From the NCBI RefSeq assembly GCF_023546765.1, contig NZ_CP097484.1, positions 6,816,001 to 6,880,000 on the forward strand: 64,000 nucleotides of DNA, given 5' to 3'. Source of the stretch: Methylobacterium tardum (GTDB lineage Bacteria > Pseudomonadota > Alphaproteobacteria > Rhizobiales > Beijerinckiaceae). Of the stretch, positions 49,871 to 59,009 are shown one piece after another (the stretch's first letter is position 1; every line of letters begins with the position of its first letter). The position numbers and the translations under genes were made by a program. The notes beneath the pieces were generated by a model. The model was not told where the DNA came from, did no database searches, and saw only the letters and a list, made by a program, of their open reading frames with translations.

Positions 49871-52800
49871 ATGCACGCATCCCATGCGATCGGCGATATT
49901 GCCGGGCCGTTCGGCGCCTTCGCGGCGGCGCTGCCTAAATTGTCGCCGCTCCGGGCGGCCGTCGTCGCGGCCTGCCGCCGGCCCGAGCCGGATTGCGTGG
50001 CGCCGCTCCTCGATCAGGCGCGCCTGTCGCCCGATGCCGCCCGGCGCGTGGCCGAACAGGCCCGGCACTTGGTCGAGACCCTGCGTCGTCAGACCCGGCG
50101 TGGCGGGGTCGAGGGCCTGATCCACGAATACGCGCTGTCGAGCCAGGAGGGCGTGGCGCTGATGTGCCTCGCCGAGGCGCTCCTGCGCATCCCCGACGCG
50201 GCGACCCGCGATGCGCTGATCCGCGACAAGATCGCGGGCGGCGACTGGCGCGCCCATCTCGGTCACAGCCCGTCGCTCTTCGTCAACGCGGCGACCTGGG
50301 GCTTGCTGGTCACCGGCCGCCTGGCTGCCACGCGCGACGAGGCCGGCCTCTCCGCCGCGCTGACCCGGCTGATCGCCCGCGGCGGCGAGCCGGTCATCCG
50401 CACGGGGGTCGATCTCGCCATGCGGATGATGGGCGAGCAGTTCGTGACCGGGCGGACCATCGCGGAAGCCCTGCGCAACGCCGCCCGCATGGAAGCGAAG
50501 GGCTTCACCTACTCGTACGACATGCTCGGCGAAGCCGCGCTCACCGCCGCCGATGCGGAGCGCTACACCCGTTCTTACGAGGGGGCGATCCGGGCCATCG
50601 GCGACGCGTCTGCCGGGCGGGGCGTGCTCCGCGGGCCGGGGATCTCGATCAAGCTGTCGGCACTCCACCCCCGCTACGTGCGGGCGCAGCGCGGCCGCGT
50701 GCTCTCGGAGCTGGTCCCCCGGGTGCGGGCGCTCGCCGTTCTGGCGAAGGGCTACGACATCGGCCTCAACATCGACGCCGAGGAGGCCGACCGCCTCGAT
50801 CTGTCCCTGGACATCCTCGAGGCCCTCGCGCTGGATCCGGCGCTTGCCGGCTGGGACGGGCTTGGCTTCGTCGTCCAGGCCTACGGCAAGCGATGCCCGT
50901 TCGTCATCGACGTGCTGATCGACCTGCCCGGCGCAGCCGGCGCCGTCTGATGGTGCGCCTCGTGAAGGGCGCCTACTGGGACAGCGAGATCAAGCGCGCG
51001 CAGGTGGATGGGCTGACCGACTTCCCGGTCTTCACCCGTAAGGTCCACACCGACCTGTCGTATCTCGCCTGCGCACGCAGGCTTCTCGCCGCGCCCGACG
51101 CCGTCTTCCCGCAATTCGCGACCCACAACGCGCAGACCCTGGCCAGCATCGTCGAGATGGGGGGCCCGGCGTTCCAGATCGGGCAGTACGAATTCCAATG
51201 CCTGCACGGGATGGGCGAGCCGCTTTACGAAGCCGTCGTCGCAGGAACCGACCTGCGGCGGCCCTGCCGGATCTACGCACCGGTCGGCACACACGAGACG
51301 CTGCTCGCCTACCTGGTCCGGCGGCTTCTGGAGAACGGCGCCAACACGTCGTTCGTGAACCGGGTCGCCGACGAGTCCGTGCCGATCGCGACGTTGATCG
51401 CCGATCCGGTCGCGACGGTCGAGGCCATGCCGAGGCCCGGCGCCCCGCACGAGCACATCCCGCGCCCGGGCGCGCTCTACGGCCCGGCCCGGGCCAACGC
51501 GGCGGGCCTCGATCTCGCCGACGAGGCCGCGCTGGCCGAGGTTGTCCGAGGCCCTGGCGGCGAGCGGCCGGATGCCGTGGCGCGCGGTCCCGACCGGTGC
51601 GGATCCGGCCTCGGCGGACAGACCGGTGCGCAATCCCGCCGATCATCGGGACTTGGTCGGATGCTGGCGTCCGGCCGCACCGCCGGAGATCGATTCGGCG
51701 CTGGCCTGTGCCGAGCTTGCGGCCGAAGCCTGGGGCTCGACTCCGCCTGCCAGCCGGGTGGCGTGCCTGCGCCGCGCCGCCGACACGCTCGAGGCGCGAA
51801 TGCCGTTGCTGATCGGGCTGATCGTGCGCGAGGCCGGGAAGTCCTATGCCAACGCCGTGGCGGAGATCCGCGAGGCCGTGGACTTCCTGCGCTACTATGC
51901 GGCCGAGGCACAGCGCACCTTCGACGGCGCGCAGGTTTCCCTCGGGCCGGTGACCTGCATCGCGCCCTGGAACTTCCCGCTGGCGATCTTCGTCGGGCAG
52001 GTCGCGGCCGCCCTGGTGGCGGGCAATCCGGTCCTCGCGAAGCCGGCCGAGGAGACGCCCCTGACCGCCGCCGAAGCGGTCAGGGTGCTGCATGAGGCTG
52101 GCGTCCCGGAAGACGCGCTGCAGCTTGTGCCCGGCGACGGCACCGTCGGTGCCGCCCTCGTCGGCGACAGGCGCGTCGAAGCGGTGATGTTCACGGGCTC
52201 GACGGCCGTGGCCAAGGGCATCCAGCGCATCCTCGCCGAGCGCCTGAGCCGCCACGGCGAGCCGGTGCCGCTGATCGCCGAGACGGGCGGCCAAAACGCG
52301 ATGGTGGTCGATTCCTCGGCGCTGGCCGAGCAGGTGGTGGCGGACGTGATCGCATCCGCGTTCGATTCGGCGGGCCAGCGCTGCTCCGCGCTGCGGATCC
52401 TGTGCCTCCAGGAGGAGATCGCCGATCGCACGCTGCACATGCTTCGGGGCGCCTTGCGCGAGTTCGCGCTCGGGGACCCGCGCCAGCTCTCCGTCGATGT
52501 CGGCCCCGTCATCACCGCCGAGGCCGCGGACACGATCACCGCCCACGTGGCGGCGATGCGCGACCGCGGCTTTGCCGTTGAGCAGTTCGCGTTTCCGGCG
52601 CAAGCGGCGGACGGAACCTTCGTGCCGCCGACCCTGATCGAGATCAGCCGTGTCGCGGATGTCGAGCGCGAGGTCTTCGGGCCGGTGCTGCACGTCCTGC
52701 GCTATCGCCGCACGGATCTCGACCAGCTGATCGATGCGATCAACGCCAACGGCTACGGTCTCACCTTCGGCCTGCACAGCCGCATCGGCGAGACGATCGC

Positions 52801-53545
52801 GCATGTGCTGGACCGCGTCCGGGCCGGAAACCGTTACGTGAACCGCAACATCATCGGCGCGGTGGTGGGCGTGCAGCCCTTCGGCGGTTCCGGGCTTTCG
52901 GGGACGGGTCCGAAGGCGGGCGGCCCGCTCTATCTCGGCCGGCTGGTCCGGAGGTCGCCGGCCGCTTCATTGGACGGGCCCGGAACCGGCGATACGCTCC
53001 TGTGTCCCTATGTGGCGTGGCTGCGATCGAAGGGGCACGGTCGGCTGGCGGAGGCCCTGTCGTTGGCCCGGTACCCGGCGGCCGCGGAGATCGACCTCCC
53101 GGGACCGGTCGGCGAGCGGAACCTCTACGGTCTCCGAGCACGCGGGCGTGTCGCGGCCATCGCCGCGACGGAGCCGGGCCTCCTCCTCCAGGTCGGCGCG
53201 ATCCTGGCGTGCGGGAACCGCGCCGTCGTCGTTGCACCGGAGCCGATCCGGGCCGCGCTTCACGGTCTGCCGGAGGCCTGCGCGGCACGCGTTGCCGACG
53301 CGTCTTCCCTCGCCACGGCTGGCGCCATCGAAGCCATCCTGTTCGAGGGCGATGCCGACGCCCTTCGGGGTCTGAATCGGACCGTCGCGGCGCGCGCCGG
53401 GGCGATTCTGCCGGTCCAGGCCCGAACCCCGGAGGCGCTGGCAGGGGGCGACCTCTACACCGCGATCGGGCTCGTCGACGAGGTCTCCACCGCAATCAAC
53501 ACGGCCGCGGCGGGGGGCAATGCCAGCCTGATGAGCGTCGGCTGA
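49871..53545 (+). pseudogene. putA: Bifunctional proline dehydrogenase/P5C dehydrogenase PutA, two frameshifts
   Basis: Oxidises proline to glutamate in two steps. Without the breaks it would be about 1,224 aa: an N-terminal arm with no ribbon-helix-helix DNA-binding domain, a PRODH barrel (FTYSYDMLGEAAL near residue 215; MVRLVKGAYWDSEIKRAQVDG), a P5CDH domain (PWNFPLAIFVGQV; AETGGQNAMVVD; catalytic Cys in FDSAGQRCSALR) and a C-terminal extension. One base is lost near 50927 (IDLARRS expected, stop at 50948) and one gained near 51540 (LSEALA). Reading jumps frame 2 to 1 to 2. The conserved core on each side suggests an intact gene with sequence errors. Confidence 0.85.
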
Positions 53546-53560
53546 TGGTCGCGCCGGTGG

Positions 53561-55153
53561 TCAGGCCGAACGGCGCAGGTTCCAGAACAGCGGCAAGCCG
53601 GTGAGCATGCCCTCAAGGTCTCGCCGGTAGGCGGTGGGCTGGAAGTACTGGCCGCACGGGATGTAGGCGCCGATCTCCAGCACGCGCGCCTGGATCCGGG
53701 CCGCCACCGCCTTCTGTGATGCGTGGTCGGGCGCAGCGAACCAGGCGCTGCGCAGCTCCTCCAACGCGGTGTCGGTCTGCCAGCTCGGAACGCCGGCTCG
53801 GCCGTTGCCGCGGATGACTAAGTGATAGGCCGGCGACAGATGGTCGAGGCCGCCGGAGAAGATCCCGAACATCGACCAGCCGCCCTGGTCGAGGGGCTTC
53901 GGGCTCAGGATGCGCTGGTTCACCGTGCCCCAGTCGGTCGCGACGAGATCGACGTTCATCCCGAGCTTGCGACAGAGATCGGCCATCACCTCGCAGATCG
54001 CGTTGATCCGCGGCACGTCCGTGCCGGCGAGCAGGACGACCCGCTCGCCCTTGTATCCCGCCTCCGCCAGCGCCCGCTTCGCCGCGGATAAATCGCGCGG
54101 GCCGGTGAGCGCCCCCAGGCCGGCTTCGGACGCCATCGGGCCACCGGGCGTGAACACGCCCGCCGGACCGCGCCGGATCGCGGCATCGCTGCCGGCGACC
54201 GCATCCATCATCTCGGCCTGGTCGACGGCCGACAGCAGGGCCCGGCAGATCGCCGGGTTGTCGAACGGCGGCAGCGTGTGGTTGAGCCGGATCTGTCCGA
54301 TCAGCCCGGCCGTCTCCACGAGATCGACGCGCACCGCCGGCTGCCGCAGCAGGTCGGGCACAAGGTCGACCAGCGGCTGCTCCCACCAGTCGATCTCGCC
54401 GGAGCGCAGGGCGCCGGCCGCGGTGGCGCCGTCGGGAATCGTGCGCCACTCGACGCGATCGAAATGTGCGATCCGCGGCCCCGCCGTGAAGCTCGGTGTG
54501 CCGCCCTCGCGCGGGCGGTAGGATTCGAACCGCCGGTAGACGTTGAGCGAGCCGGGCACCCGCTCGTCCGGGACGTAGCGATACGGTCCGCTGCCGACGA
54601 TCTCCGAGACAGCCTGGGTGGCCGGAATCGTGCTCAGCCGCTCCGGCATGATGGCGGGGAGGTAGGAGGTCGGCTTCGCAAGCGCGTCCGGCAGAAGCGG
54701 GAACGGCCGCTTCAGCCGGAATGTCACCACCGTGTCGGACGGTGCCGTCAGCGCGTCGACCGTCGCGAACAGCGCCCCGCCATAGGCGTCGCGCAACGCC
54801 CAGCGCTTGAGGCTCGCGACCACGTCGCGGGCGAGCACCGGCGTGCCGTCATGGAAGCGGAGGCCGTCGCGCAGGGTGAGCTGCCAGGTCAGGCCGTCAT
54901 CCGACACCTGATGACCGGCGACCATCTGGGGCTGTGCGCGATACCCGGAATCCAGGCTGTAGAGGGTGTCGAACACCATCAGCGCGTGGGTGCGGGTGAC
55001 GTAGTTGGTGGTGATGATCGGGTCGAGCAGCGCGAGATCGGCGTAGGGCACGAATTTCAGCGTGGTCGCGGAGGCTGCCCGGACCAGAGCCGGCCGGGCG
55101 AGCGTCCCGGCAACCAGGGCGCCGGCGCCTCGCAGCAGCGTGCGTCGCTTCAT
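53561..55153 (-). CDS. ABC transporter substrate-binding protein, family 5 (peptide/nickel type)
   Basis: 530-aa periplasmic receptor. A Tat-type signal (MKRRTLLRGAGALVAG) is followed by the SBP_bac_5 fold: DPIITTNYVTRTHALMVFDTL near residue 55, DGLTWQLTLRDGLRFHDGTP near residue 95 and DGATAAGALRSGEIDWWEQP near residue 245. Peptide, nickel, glutathione or opine ligands are all possible. No permease or ATPase genes follow, so its partners are elsewhere. The start at 55153 places the RR at the right depth. Convergent with putA. Confidence 0.87.
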   Translation of the reverse strand: MKRRTLLRGAGALVAGTLARPALVRAASATTLKFVPYADLALLDPIITTNYVTRTHALMVFDTLYSLDSGYRAQPQMVAGHQVSDDGLTWQLTLRDGLRFHDGTPVLARDVVASLKRWALRDAYGGALFATVDALTAPSDTVVTFRLKRPFPLLPDALAKPTSYLPAIMPERLSTIPATQAVSEIVGSGPYRYVPDERVPGSLNVYRRFESYRPREGGTPSFTAGPRIAHFDRVEWRTIPDGATAAGALRSGEIDWWEQPLVDLVPDLLRQPAVRVDLVETAGLIGQIRLNHTLPPFDNPAICRALLSAVDQAEMMDAVAGSDAAIRRGPAGVFTPGGPMASEAGLGALTGPRDLSAAKRALAEAGYKGERVVLLAGTDVPRINAICEVMADLCRKLGMNVDLVATDWGTVNQRILSPKPLDQGGWSMFGIFSGGLDHLSPAYHLVIRGNGRAGVPSWQTDTALEELRSAWFAAPDHASQKAVAARIQARVLEIGAYIPCGQYFQPTAYRRDLEGMLTGLPLFWNLRRSA

Positions 55154-55245
55154 TGATGGGTCCCCGATGCGCCGGCTGAGGGGCGCGCGGCCCGGCGTTC
55201 GCAAATGCTACGCCAGCGGCTCGGCATCCCGGCGCCCGAGAACGG

Positions 55246-55275
55246 AAAAACCCGCCCGGCTGGCAGCCGGACGGG
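55246..55275 (-). terminator. Rho-independent terminator after DUF2218
   Basis: Stem CCCG-CCGGCT / AGCCGG-CGGG with one bulged mismatch and a 3-nt loop; on the minus strand it is followed by TTTTT. It lies about 70 bp past the DUF2218 stop. Confidence 0.75.
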
Positions 55276-55341
55276 TTCGACCGCCCGGCATGGCACCGGG
55301 CGCAGGTAGATCAGCCGATCAGACCGGCCGCGTGAACGTCG

Positions 55342-55635
55342 TCAGGCGGCGCGGGACCAGCGGATATCGCCGAGGCTCTCGCGGAACGCGAAGCGGGCGA
55401 GGTGGTCGGAGACCACGTTCTCCAGCCGGGTGAGGTTGACCGGATCGGCGCTGTCGATGCGCATCACCAGAGCGTCCGGCTCGGCGTCGAACGTGCACAC
55501 TCGGTCCTCGCCGAACGGCACGGTGCCATGCTCGGGGGTCGCCTCGACCTTGAACTTGTGGCTCCAGTGCCGGCAGAGCTGCTGCAGGTAGCGGCTCGCT
55601 TCCGTGGTCTGCACGCGGGCCTGTGAGGTGGGCAT
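55342..55635 (-). CDS. DUF2218 family protein
   Basis: 97-aa soluble protein. The block YLQQLCRHWSHKFKVEATPEHG near residue 15 and the C-terminal LENVVSDHLARFAFRE are the DUF2218 pattern. The family is a small alpha/beta fold, often near iron/siderophore or metal-stress genes, with no proven role. No such genes are nearby. A perfect 8+2+8 palindrome lies 56 bp upstream and an intrinsic terminator follows, so it is a single-gene unit. Confidence 0.85.
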   Translation of the reverse strand: MPTSQARVQTTEASRYLQQLCRHWSHKFKVEATPEHGTVPFGEDRVCTFDAEPDALVMRIDSADPVNLTRLENVVSDHLARFAFRESLGDIRWSRAA

Positions 55636-55690
55636 TCCGTCGGTCTCCAGAAGAATGGGAAGCTGTCTGTCGTTGACGGGTCGTCGAGCG

Positions 55691-55708
55691 ATCTCGCACC
55701 TGCGAGAT
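55691..55708 (-). promoter_or_regulatory. Putative operator of the DUF2218 gene
   Basis: ATCTCGCA and TGCGAGAT are perfect complements with a 2-bp centre (CC), 56 bp before the DUF2218 ATG. The length and symmetry fit a dimeric regulator; which one is not known. Confidence 0.5.
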
Positions 55709-55891
55709 AGGTAGTGCCGTGAGCAAATGCCATGCCTGATGCTGACAGACATGTCCCCGCCGTCTGTGATAAAGGTCAGTCCGAAGCGTTAGCAGTCGCT
55801 TAACACCCCGCGCGTCCGCGGCGGAACGCGACGACGCGTGACTCTCCTGCACCCGTCTGCGCGCCGAATTATGGCGCGTCGCACAAATTTC

Positions 55892-57352
55892 TCAGACGGC
55901 AGGAGGGTCGCGTTCGGGCGCGGCGACGACCTTGCCTGGGTTGAGCAGGGTCTGCGGATCGAGGGCGGCCTTGAGCCGCCGCATCAGGTCGAGCCCGACC
56001 GGATCGCCATAATGCTCCAGCTCGTCGCGCTTGATCAGGCCAACGCCGTGCTCGGCCGCGATCGAGCCGCCCAGTTCGTGCACGATGTCGTGGACGATCC
56101 GGTTGAACCGGCCCCATTCGGCCAGGAAGTCGGCCGGCTTCATGTCGGCCGGCTGCGTCAGGTTGAAGTGGATGTTGCCGTCGCCGAAATGGCCGAAGCC
56201 GCAGGGTCTCAGGCCCGGCATCGCGGCGACGCAGGCGGCGCTTGCCCGGTCGAGGAACGCGGGCAGGCGCGACAGCGGCACCGAGATGTCGTGCTTGATC
56301 GAGGCGCCCTCACGGGTCTGGGCCTCCGGCACGCCCTCGCGCAGGCGCCACAGGGCGTCGTTCTGGGCGCCGCTCGCGCCGCTCGTGGCATCGGCGATCA
56401 GTCCGTCCTCGAGCGCTTGGCCCAGCGCCGCTTCCAGCTCGGCACGGGTGTCGGCATCCGGACGTGCCGAGGCCGCCTCGATCAGCGCGTAGGCGCCGTG
56501 GGCGCCGTCGAGCGGGCGTACGGCGCCGGGAACATGCCGCAGCACGATCTCCAGGGCGAAGGGCGGCAGGTATTCGAACGCCGTGAGGTCGCGGTCCATC
56601 CGGCCCCTCAGGAACACGAACAGATCCAAGGCGGCCTGTGCCGAATCCAGGCCGACGAAGGCGACGCTGGTCGAGCGCGGTTTCGGAAACAGCTTGAGGA
56701 CCGCCGCCGTCACGATGCCCAGCGTGCCCTCGGAGCCGATGAACAGCTGCTTGAGATCGTAGCCGGCATTGTCCTTGCGCAGGGCCTTGAGCCCGTCCCA
56801 GACCCGCCCATCGGCCAGGACCACCTCCAGCCCGAGGACGAGGTCGCGGGCGTTGCCGTAGGCCAGGACCGCGATCCCGCCCGCATTGGTGCTGATGCCG
56901 CCGCCGATCCGCGCCGAGCCGCGGGACGCGTAGGAGAGCGGGAAAAGCATGCCGGCCGCATCTGCCGCATCCTGCACATCCTGCAGGATCATCCCGGCCT
57001 CGACTGTGATCGTGGCGTCCACCGGCTCGACCGCGCGCAGGCGCGTCATCCGCTCGAGGGAGAGCACCACGCCGCCCGAGGGCACGCCGCCGCCGGTGAG
57101 GCCGGTATTGCCGCCGAGCGGGACCACGGCGATGCCCGCCTGCGTGCAGGCGCGGACCGCGAAGGCGACTTCCTCGGTACTCGCCGGCCGCAGCACCGCC
57201 AGGGCCGAGCCGGTGAACAATCGCCGCGTCTCGACCAGATAGGGCGCCAGATCCTCCGGGTCGGTCAGGACATGCCGCGCGCCGAGCGCGTCACGCAGCG
57301 CCGTGAGCAGGGTGTCGTGGGAGGTGCCTGGGGAGACCGCGATCGGAGTCAT
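55892..57352 (-). CDS. FAD-linked oxidase (GlcD/D-lactate dehydrogenase-like)
   Basis: 486 aa. The PCMH-type FAD domain has VPLGGNTGLTGGGVPSGG near residue 78 and SRGSARIGGGISTNAGG near residue 150; the C-terminal FAD-oxidase domain has CGFGHFGDGNIHFNL near residue 388 and AEHGVGLIKRDEL near residue 440. This is the D-lactate/D-2-hydroxyglutarate/glycolate dehydrogenase group; the 2-hydroxy acid is not determined. The ATG at 57352 is nearly at the predicted transcript start. Divergent from the FAH enzyme. Confidence 0.87.
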   Translation of the reverse strand: MTPIAVSPGTSHDTLLTALRDALGARHVLTDPEDLAPYLVETRRLFTGSALAVLRPASTEEVAFAVRACTQAGIAVVPLGGNTGLTGGGVPSGGVVLSLERMTRLRAVEPVDATITVEAGMILQDVQDAADAAGMLFPLSYASRGSARIGGGISTNAGGIAVLAYGNARDLVLGLEVVLADGRVWDGLKALRKDNAGYDLKQLFIGSEGTLGIVTAAVLKLFPKPRSTSVAFVGLDSAQAALDLFVFLRGRMDRDLTAFEYLPPFALEIVLRHVPGAVRPLDGAHGAYALIEAASARPDADTRAELEAALGQALEDGLIADATSGASGAQNDALWRLREGVPEAQTREGASIKHDISVPLSRLPAFLDRASAACVAAMPGLRPCGFGHFGDGNIHFNLTQPADMKPADFLAEWGRFNRIVHDIVHELGGSIAAEHGVGLIKRDELEHYGDPVGLDLMRRLKAALDPQTLLNPGKVVAAPERDPPAV

Positions 57353-57361
57353 CGGTAAAAT

Positions 57362-57389
57362 TTTGTAGGCCAGGGCGCCGTCTTGGCAA
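57362..57389 (-). promoter_or_regulatory. Putative promoter of the FAD-linked oxidase, near-leaderless
   Basis: TTGCCA and TACAAA with 16-bp spacing on the minus strand. The start would fall about 3 bp before the ATG, implying a leaderless message. Confidence 0.3.
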
Positions 57390-57489
57390 GCGCCGCTATG
57401 GCGCGCGGCGATGCGCACCTTACAACGATTTCCTAGGTCTCGGGCGGCTCAGCGCCCGGCCATCCGGACGATCCACCGCAGAGGCAGTG

Positions 57490-58185
57490 ATGCTCTCCGT
57501 CATCCAGAACCCGCCCCGCGTCGCGCTTCCCATCGTCGGCAGCAGCGATCTCTTCCCGGTCCGCCGCGTCTACTGCGTCGGGCGCAACTACGCGGCCCAT
57601 GCCCGCGAGATGGGGGCCGATCCGGATCGCGAGCCGCCGTTCTTTTTCATGAAACCCGCCGACGCGCTGCAGATCGTCGGGTCCGAGCCCGCCAAGCACA
57701 TCTATCCGCCGAAGACGCGCAACTACCATTTCGAGATCGAGATGGTGGCCGCGCTCGCAGGCGGTGGCAGCGACATCCCGGTCGAGAGCGCCCTCGATCA
57801 CGTCTACGGCTACGCGGTCGGCCTCGACATGACCCGGCGCGATCTCCAGGACGAGGCCAAGAAGATGTCCCGGCCCTGGGATACCGGGAAGGCCGCGGAC
57901 GGCTCGGGGCCGATCGGCGCGCTCCATCCGGTCTCGCTGATCGGGCATCCGGCGCGCGGCGCGATCACTCTCACGGTGGATGGCGAGACGCGCCAGAAGG
58001 GCGACCTCGCCGACATGATCTGGTCGGTGGCCGAGCAGGTCGCCTACCTGTCGGGGTACTTCGACCTGCAGCCGGGCGACCTGATCTTCACCGGGACTCC
58101 GTCCGGCGTCGGCCCCGTCGAGCGCGGTCAGCGCATGGTCGGTGCTGTCGAAGGCCTCGGGGACATCACCCTCGACGTCGTCTGA
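57490..58185 (+). CDS. Fumarylacetoacetate hydrolase-family protein
   Basis: 231 aa. VYCVGRNYAAHAREMG near residue 28, PFFFMKP near residue 50, the metal-binding HFEIEMVAAL near residue 77, GYAVGLDMTRRDLQ and GDLIFTGTPSGVGPV at the end. This is the general FAH/isomerase/decarboxylase fold used in aromatic-acid breakdown and as oxaloacetate decarboxylase or acylpyruvase. The ATG at 57490 is one codon after a GTG. It lies 6 bp before the Nudix gene. Confidence 0.87.
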   Translation: MLSVIQNPPRVALPIVGSSDLFPVRRVYCVGRNYAAHAREMGADPDREPPFFFMKPADALQIVGSEPAKHIYPPKTRNYHFEIEMVAALAGGGSDIPVESALDHVYGYAVGLDMTRRDLQDEAKKMSRPWDTGKAADGSGPIGALHPVSLIGHPARGAITLTVDGETRQKGDLADMIWSVAEQVAYLSGYFDLQPGDLIFTGTPSGVGPVERGQRMVGAVEGLGDITLDVV

Positions 58186-58191
58186 CCCGGC

Positions 58192-58656
58192 ATGCTCCTC
58201 GACCGGCGCCTGCTGCGGCACCTGTTCCATCTCGGGGCGCTCGCCTCCCGCGGCATGACCCTCGGCGTGCGCGGGATCGCCATCGACTCGCAAGGCCGCG
58301 TGGCGCTGGTGCGCCACACCTACGTCAGCGGCTGGCATCTGCCGGGCGGCGGCGTCGAGCGCGGTGAGACCGCGCTCGACGCCATGGTGCGCGAGTTCCG
58401 GGAGGAGGCGGAGATCGTCCCCGAAGGTCAGCCGCGCCTGCACGGGCTCTACCGGAACGTGGTGGCCGCGCCGCGCGATCACGTCGCCCTGTTCGTCCTG
58501 CCGGCCTTCACGATGCTGCGCCCCAAAGCGCCGGACCGGGAGATCGCGGCCTGCGATTTCTTCCCGGTCGACGCCCTGCCCGAGGGCACCACCCGCGGGA
58601 CCCGGGCCCGCCTGCGGGAGATCCGCGACGGGCTTCCGCCGGACCCGAATTGGTGA
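58192..58656 (+). CDS. Nudix hydrolase
   Basis: 154 aa. The Nudix box GGGVERGETALDAMVREFREEAEI near residues 52-75 has the conserved REx2EE core, with Ala where Gly is common near the end. Substrate unknown. It directly follows the FAH gene on the same strand and the tRNA-Gly is downstream. Confidence 0.9.
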   Translation: MLLDRRLLRHLFHLGALASRGMTLGVRGIAIDSQGRVALVRHTYVSGWHLPGGGVERGETALDAMVREFREEAEIVPEGQPRLHGLYRNVVAAPRDHVALFVLPAFTMLRPKAPDREIAACDFFPVDALPEGTTRGTRARLREIRDGLPPDPNW

Positions 58657-58682
58657 ATCGTCACGGTTCGCAAAAGAGGCGC

Positions 58683-58711
58683 TTGCGTCGCCCGGCGGAA
58701 TGGTGTTTAGA
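58683..58711 (+). promoter_or_regulatory. Putative promoter of tRNA-Gly
   Basis: TTGCGT and TTTAGA with 17-bp spacing, about 50 bp before the tRNA. Confidence 0.4.
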
Positions 58712-58763
58712 GAGCGCCGCCGGGGGCCGCCGGCACGAAAGTCCGGGCGGCACGGTACAGTGA

Positions 58764-58838
58764 GCGGGTGTAGCTCAGGGGTAGAGCACAACCTTGCCAA
58801 GGTTGGGGTCGAGGGTTCGAATCCCTTCGCCCGCTCCA
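58764..58838 (+). tRNA. tRNA-Gly (anticodon GCC)
   Basis: Full cloverleaf by eye: acceptor arms GCGGGTG and CGCCCGC pair over 7 bp (one G-T), D-arm TAGCTCAGGGGTAGAGCA, anticodon stem CAACC/GGTTG with loop TTGCCAA (GCC at 58796-58798), T-arm GAGGGTTCGAATCCCTT, discriminator T and an encoded CCA. It reads GGC/GGT glycine codons. A 9-bp hairpin follows. Confidence 0.97.
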
Positions 58839-58865
58839 GTTTTCCCAACCAAACGAACGACTTCC

Positions 58866-58887
58866 AAGGCCGCAGCTCTGCGGCCTT
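58866..58887 (+). terminator. Terminator of tRNA-Gly
   Basis: Stem AAGGCCGCA/TGCGGCCTT, 9 bp perfect, 4-nt loop GCTC, followed by a short T-rich stretch (TTTGTCGTTT). Confidence 0.7.
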
Positions 58888-59009
58888 TGTCGTTTCTGGC
58901 TGCTCGTGGCAGCCATCCCTTGGACGAGCCGCATGGACCAAGTGGGTTCGCCGGCCTGACGAGGGGCGCCAGTGCGGTGCCCCGGGCGTTCCAGTGTTAC
59001 GGCGGCCGT

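Noticed and set aside
49871..53545. Interpreting PutA as three separate proteins
   Set aside because: The three frames are consecutive parts of one PutA and each break sits inside a conserved segment.
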